A stretch of 64,000 nt of DNA from UBA8752 sp965657965. GTDB lineage: Bacteria > Bacteroidota > Bacteroidia > Flavobacteriales_D > Sanyastnellaceae. Position numbers and translations under genes: made by a program. Below, one piece after another: positions 24,674 through 32,953 of the stretch. Below the pieces are notes generated by a model, which was not told where the DNA came from, did no database searches, and saw nothing but the letters and a program-made list of their open reading frames with translations. The number at the start of each line of letters is the position of its first letter. Position 1 is the first letter of the stretch. Location: the NCBI GenBank assembly GCA_965657965.1, contig CBFHQM010000007.1:1-64000 (forward strand), read 5' to 3'.

Positions 24674-24901
24674 ATGGCCGTAATCGAAGACCGTGTGCAA
24701 CTCAAAGCGGGTCAGTATACCAGCCTGTTCATTTTTGAGCGCCCATTGGATCCTCCAGGGTATGGTGAGGCCATGGGCGGGGTCATGGCCCAAGCCGAGA
24801 ACATGCGTGGCTACCTTGGTTTTGAAGCGCTTCGCAGCGGACCTGATTGTTTCGTCGAGCGGTCAGTCTACAATCAAGGTAACCTCCCCCACCTCTTTTA
24901 G
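24674..24901 (+). pseudogene. 3'-truncated antibiotic-biosynthesis-monooxygenase (ABM) domain fragment
   Basis: The first 52 or so residues look like the start of an ABM/dimeric alpha-beta barrel protein: VIEDRVQLKAGQYTSLFIFE, then YGEAMGGVMAQAENMRGYLG and FEALRS. In such proteins the GYLGFEALR stretch is followed by an aromatic-rich strand (a SYW-type motif) and two more secondary elements. Here the similarity stops after about residue 55 and the frame ends 20 codons later, inside the 3' end of the convergent gliding-protein gene. No other frame restores it. I therefore call it a decayed fragment, although a genuinely short 75-residue protein cannot be excluded. Confidence 0.5.
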
Positions 24902-27121
24902 ATCTGCATCCAAACAACTGTGATCGGCATTCAGGATGTAATAATACACACCGGGTGCAGCGACACGCCCGCCAATTCGGCCATCCCAGCCAGCGCCAAC
25001 ACCCTCTGATTGGTGAACCAATACACCCCAGCGGTCAAAGATCTGGAGCTTGAATTGGGCGAAGGACGACGTGTTTGCGGGGACAATACCACTGCCATTT
25101 GCCCGCTTTGTCCCCACGCGGAAACGGTCGTTTTTTCCGTCGGCATTGGGGGTAATGACGTTGGGAATGACCAATTCCACTTCCGAGACGAGTTCGGGAA
25201 CGTAGACTTCGAATTCTGCAGATTGGTTGGTCCCACATGTGTAGTTGTCAATGGTCAATGTCACATCGAACAATCCGGACTCCTCAAAATCAAAGAGGAG
25301 GGTGTCTCCTGTCTGACTTCCCAAAGCGCCGAAGCTCCACTGAATTAGATCCGCGTAGGCCCCGGTAAAAGTGAACGCTACAGTGGTCTCTAAAGAGCAA
25401 GCCAACGGCTCTACTGCTTCAAAGGCCATGATCAATGGATCCACGGGCAAAATGACGACTTCTTGAGTCAGTGTGTCCGCACAAGCGGTTTCGGGTTGGG
25501 CAATGAGCTGTGCTTGCACGGTCCCGAAGCTGGGATAGGTCCATGTGGGATCAACTTGGCCGCTTTCTTCAACACCACCAGTCCAGGGCTGGCTGGCATC
25601 GAACGTCCAAAGGAAATCGTTGGCTCCGGTAGAGAGGTTGGTAAAAGACACTTGAAGCCCATTGCAAGGAGGCTCAGACATTTCAAAACTGGCGGCGGGC
25701 AATTCGGGGAGCGTCAAGTTGACCGTGGCATCGAATGTGCACCCATAACTGTTGGTTAAGGTCGCAACGATGTCGTGCGTCCCGGGCGCCAAATCAAGGT
25801 TGTCTGGCGCGTATCCTGAGTCCACTTCTTGGCCGGCAATCGACCAGATAACACCGCCTGACCCGGCGTCATCTCCTAAGTAATTGAGCGGTTGGCTCCA
25901 TCCATTGGCCAAGCAGGTGGCTTGTCCGAGGCTAAACTCTGCTGAATACGGAGGAGAAACTGCGATGTCTTGGGACAAACTGTCTGCGCATCCGCCTAGG
26001 TCGTAAACGAGCGACACAGTGTACACCCCTTCCTCCTCATAAGCATGGCTGGGTGCAGGTGTTTCACTGGATCCTTCCCCTTGTCCAAAAGACCAGAGAA
26101 ACGTACCGTCTGTGGCGTCGACGTCAAAGTTCACGTCCAAGCCTGTGCAAGGTTCGGGCCAATTGACTTCCGGTAAGAGCACATCGCAAGGCACAACATC
26201 GATGGTGAAATCACGGATGATCTTGCTCAAGGTTACCCAATTCCCGAGGTCATCTTGGCGCAGCTCAGTCACGTAGAGACCCACCACGTACTTGCCAACC
26301 ACATTTGGGCTTGCAGACAATGTGCCATTGCTGGGGTCAACTTGTATTCCGCCAACAAGCGCAGTGCCCAGAGGGGTAGTGGCGTCGTATCCATCGGCCC
26401 AGGTGACGTTGTTGAAGGGGGGGGCTGTTGGCGGATTGGGTGTTGGCGCGGAAAAACTACCTCCAATGAAGACGTCGCCTATGGAGTAAATCAAGCTGTC
26501 TCCATCGGGGTCGCTGGCCAGGTTGAACAGCTCAAAGGGTTGGCCTTGACAGACATAAGCTTGGGGCAATTCGGCAAAACGCGGAGACCCATTGGTTTGC
26601 GTGTCCAAATCTGGGCCACTGTTGACCGGAGGGACATTGGCGAACATGGTGAAGCCCGTATTGGTCGCGTCTTGGAGGTTGATGACTTGGGGATTGCGAC
26701 AGCACCGTTGATAGACTAGGGTGTAGTCTTCTGCGCTCGGTGGCAATTCGACAATGGCGACGTACTCCGCCCGTTCAATGCAAACTCCAGGCGGCAAGAC
26801 GGCACAGGGATTGCCGCTCAGTAGATCAATGTTGGTCACAGCATTGAAATCCAAAGCCATGTTGACCGTGGTAAAAAGGGTGCTGTTTTGGTAGATGCCA
26901 ATAACCGCAGACAAATCAAAGCCTGTCTCATTGGTGTTGGTCGGACCACAGTCCCGGTAGATGATCAGGTGAACTTCATACTCCTCCCCTCCGAGATGGT
27001 CATAATACATTTCTCCACCCACTAGGTGTGTGGCAAACAGAGAGAAATGGCAACACAAGCCCAAGAGCAACATCAGGAACGTGACTCCCTGCTTGACAGG
27101 CTTATCTTGCAGATTCTTCAT
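24863..27121 (-). CDS. PKD-repeat gliding-motility-type surface protein with type B T9SS sorting domain
   Basis: A 752-residue exported protein. Signal peptide residues 1-30 end HFSLFA, followed directly by THLVGGEMYYDHLGG, the typical start of a large family of Bacteroidota gliding-motility-associated proteins. Residues 31-330 are this conserved ectodomain (IIYRDCGPTNTNE, YQRCCRNPQVINLQD). Several PKD-like immunoglobulin-fold repeats follow, recognisable from GTFLWSFGQGEGS, DFLWTFDASQPW and IQWSFGALGSQTG. The last 90 residues begin LVIPNVITPNADGKNDRF and contain IFDRWGVLVHQ, the type B (CHU_C) sorting domain. It is probably a surface adhesin or filament component. Its ATG shares the bases CATG with the ATG of the divergent GWxTD gene. 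Confidence 0.9.
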   Translation of the reverse strand: MKNLQDKPVKQGVTFLMLLLGLCCHFSLFATHLVGGEMYYDHLGGEEYEVHLIIYRDCGPTNTNETGFDLSAVIGIYQNSTLFTTVNMALDFNAVTNIDLLSGNPCAVLPPGVCIERAEYVAIVELPPSAEDYTLVYQRCCRNPQVINLQDATNTGFTMFANVPPVNSGPDLDTQTNGSPRFAELPQAYVCQGQPFELFNLASDPDGDSLIYSIGDVFIGGSFSAPTPNPPTAPPFNNVTWADGYDATTPLGTALVGGIQVDPSNGTLSASPNVVGKYVVGLYVTELRQDDLGNWVTLSKIIRDFTIDVVPCDVLLPEVNWPEPCTGLDVNFDVDATDGTFLWSFGQGEGSSETPAPSHAYEEEGVYTVSLVYDLGGCADSLSQDIAVSPPYSAEFSLGQATCLANGWSQPLNYLGDDAGSGGVIWSIAGQEVDSGYAPDNLDLAPGTHDIVATLTNSYGCTFDATVNLTLPELPAASFEMSEPPCNGLQVSFTNLSTGANDFLWTFDASQPWTGGVEESGQVDPTWTYPSFGTVQAQLIAQPETACADTLTQEVVILPVDPLIMAFEAVEPLACSLETTVAFTFTGAYADLIQWSFGALGSQTGDTLLFDFEESGLFDVTLTIDNYTCGTNQSAEFEVYVPELVSEVELVIPNVITPNADGKNDRFRVGTKRANGSGIVPANTSSFAQFKLQIFDRWGVLVHQSEGVGAGWDGRIGGRVAAPGVYYYILNADHSCLDADLKEVGEVTLIVD

Positions 27122-28628
27122 GGATATCGTTTACAATTTAGGCTTTACTTCACACTTACGTTTTTCGGGACAAAGGGTTCTGATTTGGCTTTTGCTGGCC
27201 ATGGTCTGGCCGCTTCAGTCTGCGCAGGCGCAGTCACCGGGTGTTCGATTGGCTACACGCCAATTTACTGCCCCGGATGGTGGAGCCTACATCGAAGTGC
27301 AAGCGGAATTCATGGCCCAAGGGCTTCAATGGCTCGTGGGGGAAGACAGTGTGTATCGGGCAGCAGTCAAATGGTCCGTGCTGGCCTTTGACAGCACGGG
27401 AGCTGTGGCGGGCTTCAGCAAAGCCACTGCCCGCACCGGTGACTTACCCTCGCCGGGTGACTTTTTGGACATTGCGCGAATTCCGTTGGCTCCAGGACCT
27501 CATGTTTTAGAGTTGGAAGTGCGCGATTTGGGTGCGCCTAATGCAGCTCCGCTTTCGCACGAAATGGTGGTGCAGGTGGATGAGCCTTTCGAAGTCGACA
27601 TCAGCGATTTGTTCTTGGTTCAGGGTGTGGCTCCAGCAATGTCTCCGCCCACCAAGCTGACCCGGTCTGGATTGGAGGTTTTGCCGTTGGTGGATCAGCG
27701 AATTTCTAATGACGCAGAGTTCGTTCTTTTTTATGGAGAGCTTTATGGCACTGGGCTTGAGTTTGGAACCGACAGTGCATTCTTGGTTGTCGCTGGATTT
27801 GAGTCTTCGACAGGCGAATGGGCAGAAGGCACGCAGCGGTTTTTTCGAAAAAACGGGGCGGCGGTTTTGCCGGTTCTCGAGTCCATACCGGTGCCCAGTC
27901 CGGGCCTGTATGACTTGGTTTTGGAGGTTCAAACGCCAACCCAAGAGCTGGTTATGGCCCGCAGGCTCACAGTGGAAGTTGTGGGATCGGCGGCGCAGGA
28001 TGCAGCAGTAGCAGCAACGGCACTTTCTCCTTTTGTTCAGGCCCATCAAGATCGGGACAGCTTGTTGACCATGATCGAAACGCTGCTTCCCATCGCGGAG
28101 GCCGGCGAACGACGTTCAATTGAATACGCTCTGCAAGAAGCAGGTCTCCGTCCCCTACAGGCATTCCTCGATCAGTTTTGGATGTCTAGAAGTCCAAAGG
28201 ATCCCGGAGCCGCCTGGCGCGAGTATCGCCGAGAAGTGGCGATTGCGGATGCGGAATATGGGGCATGCCCCAATCGCGAGGGCCACGAAACGGACATGGG
28301 GTGGATTTTGCTGCGTTATGGTCGGCCAAATACCATTGTCAAACGGCACAATGGTACGCAGTACTACCCCTATGAGATCTGGCATTACCACAAAGCAGGG
28401 CCTTTCAATAACCGCAGGTTCCTCTTTTACACGCCGCAAGTTGTGGGGGAATGTTTTGAACTCTTGCACAGCGACCATCCCAGAGAGATTCGGAACGCAG
28501 ATTGGTTGAGTGTGCTCAGAACCCGTGAATTGGGCCACTCTGTTTCACAGACTTCGATCAATCAGCTGGGCCAAAGGGATACCTACAGCCGAGAAGAGCC
28601 AGAGGACTTGTTTTTCAACCCTCGATGA
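27120..28628 (+). CDS. GWxTD domain-containing exported protein
   Basis: About 502 residues with the start at 27120, which yields a long signal peptide (hydrophobic core VLIWLLLAMVWPLQ, end SAQAQ). Earlier in-frame starts lie inside the divergent gene and are not needed. The first 330 residues are beta-rich and lack recognisable catalytic motifs. The C-terminal 110 residues carry the GWxTD-type region: DPGAAWREYRREVAIAD and ETDMGWILLRYGRPN, followed by YPYEIWHYHKAGP and FLFYTP. The family is widespread in Bacteroidota as periplasmic or surface proteins of unknown function. The stop overlaps the following glycosyltransferase start (ATGA), so both are probably coupled. The start codon is shared, on opposite strands, with its divergent neighbour. 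Confidence 0.85.
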   Translation: MDIVYNLGFTSHLRFSGQRVLIWLLLAMVWPLQSAQAQSPGVRLATRQFTAPDGGAYIEVQAEFMAQGLQWLVGEDSVYRAAVKWSVLAFDSTGAVAGFSKATARTGDLPSPGDFLDIARIPLAPGPHVLELEVRDLGAPNAAPLSHEMVVQVDEPFEVDISDLFLVQGVAPAMSPPTKLTRSGLEVLPLVDQRISNDAEFVLFYGELYGTGLEFGTDSAFLVVAGFESSTGEWAEGTQRFFRKNGAAVLPVLESIPVPSPGLYDLVLEVQTPTQELVMARRLTVEVVGSAAQDAAVAATALSPFVQAHQDRDSLLTMIETLLPIAEAGERRSIEYALQEAGLRPLQAFLDQFWMSRSPKDPGAAWREYRREVAIADAEYGACPNREGHETDMGWILLRYGRPNTIVKRHNGTQYYPYEIWHYHKAGPFNNRRFLFYTPQVVGECFELLHSDHPREIRNADWLSVLRTRELGHSVSQTSINQLGQRDTYSREEPEDLFFNPR

Positions 28629-29725
28629 AGGCAGAAGGCTCAACCTCTGCTCCTTCCCTGTCCGCGGTGAATTGCCGCGTGGCCGTGGCGATATTAAACT
28701 GGAATGGCCAGGACCACTTGAAGCGTTTTTTACCCTCTGTTGTTGCCCACACCTCTTCTCCAGACAAGGTGGTGGTCATCGACAATGGGTCAACCGACGG
28801 CAGTTTGGCGCTGTTGGCGGACGCATTTCCCGAAGTTCATGTGATCACCCTCAGCGAAAATCACGGGTTTGCGGGAGGCTACAACAAGGGGCTTGATGCA
28901 TTGTCAGCATCGTGGACAGCCGATTGGTTTTTGTTGTTGAACAGCGATGTAGAGGTCACCGCGGGGTATTTGAACCACCTCGTGTCGGCATGTGTCGAGA
29001 ATGGTTGGAGCGCGGCCCAACCCAAAATCCGGTCATTGGAGTGTAGGGCAGAGTTTGAATATGCAGGTGCAGCTGGAGGGTATATGGACAAACATGGCTT
29101 CATGTTTTGTGCAGGCCGGTTGTTTGACCAGAATGAGGTGGATGCCGGGCAGTACGATGTGGACCGCCCCGTTTTTTGGGCGTCGGGTGCGTCGATGCTG
29201 GTGCGGTGCAAAGCGTGGTTTGATGTGGCCGGATTGGATGAGGATTTTTTTGCCCACATGGAGGAAATCGACCTTTGCTGGCGGATGAGGAACCGGGGCT
29301 GGGCCGTGGGCGCCACAGGAAGTGCGTTGGTGTACCATCTTGGAGGTGGGACGTTGCAGCACGAAAACCCAAAGAAGGCCTATTTGAACTTTCGGAACAA
29401 CCTGTATTTGTTGCTCAAGAACGACCATCGGAAAGGTGTGCTGCGCCGCATCTTTATCCGTCAATGCCTTGACGGCTTGGCGGCTTTGCGGTTTCTAATG
29501 GAAGGCAAATGGGCGTTCTTCCGAGCGGTTTGGCAAGCGCATATGGACTTTCACAAAAACAGAAAGGCCATGATGGCGAAGCGGAAAAAAGAGATGGCGG
29601 ATTGCATCGGGGTTGAGCGCAGTGCGGATTCCTTAGCCGGGCGTTACGAACGGAGTGTCGTCTGGGACTTCTTTGCGCGGGGTCGAAAAAGGTTTTCGAG
29701 TTTGCCGGCCAATCGTTTTCGTTGA
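28625..29725 (+). CDS. Family 2 glycosyltransferase (rhamnosyltransferase-like)
   Basis: A 366-residue GT-A fold glycosyltransferase. AILNWNGQDHLKRFLPSV near residue 22 opens the nucleotide-binding half, VVVIDNGSTDGS follows, and LLLNSDVEV is the DxD-like metal site near residue 105. WASGASMLVRCKAW and DEDFFAHMEEIDLCWRMRNR are the acceptor-side motif (ED-type with W) shared with WbbL-like rhamnosyltransferases. The C-terminal 110 residues are basic with an amphipathic region but no clear membrane helix. It probably adds a sugar to surface polysaccharide or lipid at the inner face of the cytoplasmic membrane. Donor and acceptor are not known. Its ATG overlaps the GWxTD stop codon by four bases. 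Confidence 0.9.
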   Translation: MKAEGSTSAPSLSAVNCRVAVAILNWNGQDHLKRFLPSVVAHTSSPDKVVVIDNGSTDGSLALLADAFPEVHVITLSENHGFAGGYNKGLDALSASWTADWFLLLNSDVEVTAGYLNHLVSACVENGWSAAQPKIRSLECRAEFEYAGAAGGYMDKHGFMFCAGRLFDQNEVDAGQYDVDRPVFWASGASMLVRCKAWFDVAGLDEDFFAHMEEIDLCWRMRNRGWAVGATGSALVYHLGGGTLQHENPKKAYLNFRNNLYLLLKNDHRKGVLRRIFIRQCLDGLAALRFLMEGKWAFFRAVWQAHMDFHKNRKAMMAKRKKEMADCIGVERSADSLAGRYERSVVWDFFARGRKRFSSLPANRFR

Positions 29726-29763
29726 CGCAGACAACGTGACCGCGTGCGCGTGCAAGTGCGGCC

Positions 29764-31596
29764 GTGGCTTTGGTGGATTTTGAAGCTGAGCCGGACTTTC
29801 TTCAACAGATGCGGGGTCCATCTGTGTTCATTTTCTACTTCTTGGGGGTTTGGGCGTTTTTGAGCGTGCCGAATGCGTGGCGGAGTGATGGGTTCGATTG
29901 GGTTTTGATCCTTTTGCTTCTGGTGCTCTTGGCGAGCACACTTCTATTGACTGCGCGCAGGTCTCTTGGGATTTGGTTGGGGGCTTTCTTGTGGGGGAAT
30001 GTGCTTGGACTCATGCTCAGTACATCGCTGGAGAAAGAACGGCAGCTGGCTTCTCTCCGGTTGGGGACTTCGGACTGGATCGAGTTCGAGGTGTTGTCTT
30101 CACGCAGATTGGCCGAGCGTTTTTACTCCGCTACCGTTGAGTTGAATTCGGGCGAAAGGACAGTGATGACAGCGAGTCGTCCACTCTTGGTTGGGCACCA
30201 GGGGTTGGCATGGTGCGAGCGCGCGGGGTTTCAGCCCTCAAGATTTCCCGGTGATTTCGATGAAGAGGAGTTCTACGCGGGAAGAGGCATTCAGTTTAAG
30301 CTGAAGGCCAAAACACATGTCCAGTGGCCGGGCCCTCGATTTGCTGCAGGGGTTCGCCGGCATTTGAATCAATGGCAGAAGGGTGTGAAATTTCGTTTGA
30401 AGCGAAACACAAGCGCAGAAGTGGCTGGCTGGCTTCTTGGCTTGTTGACCGGTGACAAATCGGAGATGTCTTCTGGAGCGCGCCGTGCGTTTGGAACACT
30501 TGGCTTGGCGCATTTGACTGCGGTATCCGGGTTTCATGTGGGGTTGGTTGCAGCCGCTGTTTTGGGATTGTTGTCTCGTGTTGGTCGAACTTGGAGATGG
30601 CGAAGCCTCTTGCCTCTCCCCTTTATCTGGGCCTATGTTTTATTCTGCGGTGCGCCAGCGTCTGCGGTGCGGGCCGCGGCCATGCTCACGTTTTTCGCGC
30701 TGTCTCAGTTGACGATGCGCAGGGCAGATGGCGGAACCTTGATGGCGCTGGCAGGAACGCTGATGCTCGTGGCTGATCCTCATCTCGCAAGAGACGTTGG
30801 AACGCAATTGAGCTTTTTGGCCACAGGGGGCATTTTGCTTTGGTTTCGAAGCCAACCCTCCGTTGCGCGTACTCGCGGGGTTGCGGTTTTGGCCATCCCC
30901 ATCGTGGCCACGGTATTCACTGCGCCAGTGGCTTGGCCTGTGTTTGGGCAATTTCCAGTGGCGTTTTTACCGGCCAATGTGTTGGCCACTCCCCTGGTGT
31001 TCATGGCCATGTCTTGCGCGGCCTTGCACGTGGTGTTGCCTGAGGAATGGGCACAGTGGTTCGGTCCGCATTTGAGTTCGGCTCTCGGCTTCATTTTGAA
31101 CGCGACGGAAACAGCAGCTGCGCATTGTCCGGCTGTCTGTTTGCCTTTGGATCAAGCGGTTGTGTCACTGGCCGGTTGGGGAGTGTTGGCCATGGTGGTT
31201 GTTGGAGTGGTATGGGGGGGCACGATTCGTTGGCTTGGGGCAGGCTTGTTTTTTGCCTTGGCCCTTCTTCGTTTTCAAGGAGGGACAGAACGGTCTCCTC
31301 AGGTCTATGACTTGGGGGCGGGTATGGTTGGCATCCTGTCCCATGGTCAGGCTGTGGTCTTGGGGCCCGTGCAGAAGGTTCAGCAAAAAGCGGGGCATAG
31401 AAAAACCCGCTCCTTTTTGGAACGGGTTTCAAAACAATCCTCTGAGCCGGTGATTGTTGTGGGTCAGCAGTTGAGCTTCACGTCGTTTGCATTGCACTTG
31501 TGCACGGCGCACGACACGCTCACCTGGATTACCCCAACTCCGTTACGTTGCGAATCACCTTGTCGACATAGCTTTCCCAAGCTTCCATCCCCATGA
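29764..31596 (+). CDS. comEC: ComEC/Rec2-family DNA uptake channel, without metallo-beta-lactamase domain
   Basis: A 610-residue polytopic membrane protein. The GTG at 29764 is the longest start; an ATG at 29809 directly before the first hydrophobic segment is equally plausible. Residues 20-90 hold the first helices, residues 90-200 an OB-like extracytoplasmic region (RFPGDFDEEEFYAGRGIQFK), and residues 215-470 the competence domain with the hallmark LGLAHLTAVSGFHVGLVA. PASAVRAAAMLTFF and LARDVGTQLSFLATGGILLW continue the family pattern. The C-terminal metallo-beta-lactamase domain of classical ComEC is absent, as in many Bacteroidota. The last 22 codons overlap a convergent small gene, and a terminator-like hairpin for that gene lies inside the 3' coding region. 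It probably transports single-stranded DNA for transformation. Confidence 0.87.
   Translation: MALVDFEAEPDFLQQMRGPSVFIFYFLGVWAFLSVPNAWRSDGFDWVLILLLLVLLASTLLLTARRSLGIWLGAFLWGNVLGLMLSTSLEKERQLASLRLGTSDWIEFEVLSSRRLAERFYSATVELNSGERTVMTASRPLLVGHQGLAWCERAGFQPSRFPGDFDEEEFYAGRGIQFKLKAKTHVQWPGPRFAAGVRRHLNQWQKGVKFRLKRNTSAEVAGWLLGLLTGDKSEMSSGARRAFGTLGLAHLTAVSGFHVGLVAAAVLGLLSRVGRTWRWRSLLPLPFIWAYVLFCGAPASAVRAAAMLTFFALSQLTMRRADGGTLMALAGTLMLVADPHLARDVGTQLSFLATGGILLWFRSQPSVARTRGVAVLAIPIVATVFTAPVAWPVFGQFPVAFLPANVLATPLVFMAMSCAALHVVLPEEWAQWFGPHLSSALGFILNATETAAAHCPAVCLPLDQAVVSLAGWGVLAMVVVGVVWGGTIRWLGAGLFFALALLRFQGGTERSPQVYDLGAGMVGILSHGQAVVLGPVQKVQQKAGHRKTRSFLERVSKQSSEPVIVVGQQLSFTSFALHLCTAHDTLTWITPTPLRCESPCRHSFPKLPSP
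31401..31429 (-). terminator. Hairpin with T tract inside the comEC 3' end, oriented for the small minus-strand gene
   Basis: AAACCCG and CGGGTTT pair over seven bases, then one mismatch, three more pairs and a T5 loop. Read on the minus strand the stem runs into TTTTTC, as in an intrinsic terminator, about 100 bp after the stop of the 84-residue gene. It lies within codons of comEC, so chance similarity is possible. Confidence 0.5.
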
Positions 31597-31783
31597 TGGG
31601 GAGAATGGCGTTGACCCGGTTGTTTTGCTTGCTGTAAATGGCCTCCACGTAGAACCCGTGGATTTCGAAAATGCAGAGGATGTAGCGGTTTTCGACCATG
31701 CGCTGCGAAATGCAGTTGCCGTGGTCCCACATGTAGTTGGTCTTCTCGTCGAGGGGCAGTCGGTTGAAAGTGCGGAGATCCAT
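31529..31783 (-). CDS. Small conserved-looking protein (84 aa), function unknown
   Basis: The product begins MDLRTFNRLPLDEKTNYMWD, continues GNCISQRMVENRYILCIFEI and GFYVEAIYSKQNNRVNAILP, and ends near YVDKVIRNVTELG. The alternation of polar helix, beta strands and helix, with a FYVE-type strand, resembles small single-domain proteins I recall from many Bacteroidota genomes with no assigned role. It has no signal peptide and no cysteine cluster. It overlaps the 3' end of comEC by 68 bp in convergent orientation, and a hairpin that fits its transcription end lies inside comEC. The upstream gap of 104 bp separates it from the divergent HMG-CoA lyase gene. Confidence 0.75.
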   Translation of the reverse strand: MDLRTFNRLPLDEKTNYMWDHGNCISQRMVENRYILCIFEIHGFYVEAIYSKQNNRVNAILPIMGMEAWESYVDKVIRNVTELG

Positions 31784-31887
31784 GATGTATCGTAACGTTG
31801 TGAATAATCGTCCCAGAGAATGAGGGCGTTGCCGGGTATTACGGGGGGCAGGTCAAAAGGGTTTCAGTTTTGTTCAATCTTTGTCGG

Positions 31888-32769
31888 ATGACCACAAAGT
31901 CAACCACTCAGGATTGGACCCTCACAGATTGCCCACGCGACGCCATGCAGGGGCTGTCCCATCTGGTGAAGTCCGAGCGGAAAATCGCGTACTTATCGGC
32001 CTTGCTCAAAGTGGGGTTTGATGTTTTGGATGCGGGAAGTTTTGTCTCACCCAAGGCCATGCCGCAGATGGCGGACACGGCCGATGTGTTGTCGAACATC
32101 CCAGAATCGGACACTCGGATTCTGGCCATCGTTGCCAACCTACGAGGAGCGACCGATGCCATTGCGCATGGCCGACCGGACATTTTGGGTTTTCCCTTTT
32201 CGATCTCGGAGACTTTTCAGCAACGAAACACAGGTGGGGGTATCCAAGAAGCATGGAAGCGCTTGGAGGACATTCAGAGTGCGGCCAGCCAAGCCAATCG
32301 TGATGTGGTGGTCTACCTCAGCATGGGTTTTGGAAACCCCTATGGAGACGTTTGGTCTCCAGAATTGGTCGTCAAATGGAGTCGACGTTTACACGAAGAA
32401 TTGGGCGTTAAAACGCTGGCTTTAAGCGACACAGTGGGGCAAGCTTCACCTCGGGTGGTGCAAGATGTTTTTACTGCGGTGTGTGTCGAATTGCCCGGAC
32501 TCAAAGTCGGGGCTCACCTTCATGGGCGGATGGATCAAGCCGAAGACTTGATGCATGCTGCATGGCTCGGAGGGTGTCGAATGTTCGACGGCGCCTTGGG
32601 CGGTCATGGGGGGTGCCCTATGGCCAAAGACGAGTTGGTGGGGAACTTGCCCACCGAAAGGTTAATGATGGCGCCTTCGGCCTGGGGCGGTGCGGCGCGA
32701 CAATGGAACTTGGACGCTTTGGCCGAAGCTCAACTGATTCGGGCGAGCATCTTTGATTCAGACCATTAA
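31888..32769 (+). CDS. Hydroxymethylglutaryl-CoA lyase
   Basis: A 293-residue TIM-barrel enzyme of the HMGL family that splits 3-hydroxy-3-methylglutaryl-CoA into acetyl-CoA and acetoacetate at the end of leucine degradation. The start MTTKSTTQDWTLTDCPRDAM was taken at 31888; an ATG six codons upstream adds nothing conserved. LTDCPRDAMQG carries the Asp/Arg catalytic and metal positions, VLDAGSFVSPKAMPQMADT follows, GAHLHGRMDQ gives the metal histidines, and GGHGGCPMAKDELVGNLPTE contains the signature Cys loop. The pattern favours HMG-CoA lyase over isopropylmalate or homocitrate synthases. Other acyl-CoA genes are scattered in the window (10.6, 50.6 and 60.4 kb) rather than clustered. Confidence 0.92.
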   Translation: MTTKSTTQDWTLTDCPRDAMQGLSHLVKSERKIAYLSALLKVGFDVLDAGSFVSPKAMPQMADTADVLSNIPESDTRILAIVANLRGATDAIAHGRPDILGFPFSISETFQQRNTGGGIQEAWKRLEDIQSAASQANRDVVVYLSMGFGNPYGDVWSPELVVKWSRRLHEELGVKTLALSDTVGQASPRVVQDVFTAVCVELPGLKVGAHLHGRMDQAEDLMHAAWLGGCRMFDGALGGHGGCPMAKDELVGNLPTERLMMAPSAWGGAARQWNLDALAEAQLIRASIFDSDH

Positions 32770-32797
32770 GGGTCTTCACCAGGGAGGTAGATGGGGT

Positions 32798-32899
32798 TCA
32801 GTTCAAGCAGTGCTCGAACAAATCAAATCCGTAACGATCGATGTTGAGCTCAATGCGCTCAAACTTCTTGATGGTAATGCGGATGCGGAAACGCTTCAT
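32798..32899 (-). CDS. Possible 33-residue basic peptide
   Basis: In the 184-bp gap between HMG-CoA lyase and the ZIP gene, the minus strand encodes MKRFRIRITIKKFERIEL and 15 further residues before a TGA. The sequence immediately upstream, AAAGTTTGCAACATG, differs from the -7 element TAnnTTTG by one base and has the same TTTGCA context as other promoters in the window. The N-terminal half is strongly basic and could form a beta hairpin. No family is recognised, and the gene may be a chance reading frame. Confidence 0.3.
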   Translation of the reverse strand: MKRFRIRITIKKFERIELNIDRYGFDLFEHCLN

Positions 32900-32953
32900 G
32901 TTGCAAACTTTGGCTCTCTTTACGCCAAGGCTTCCAAGAAGGTTACGTTTCTG

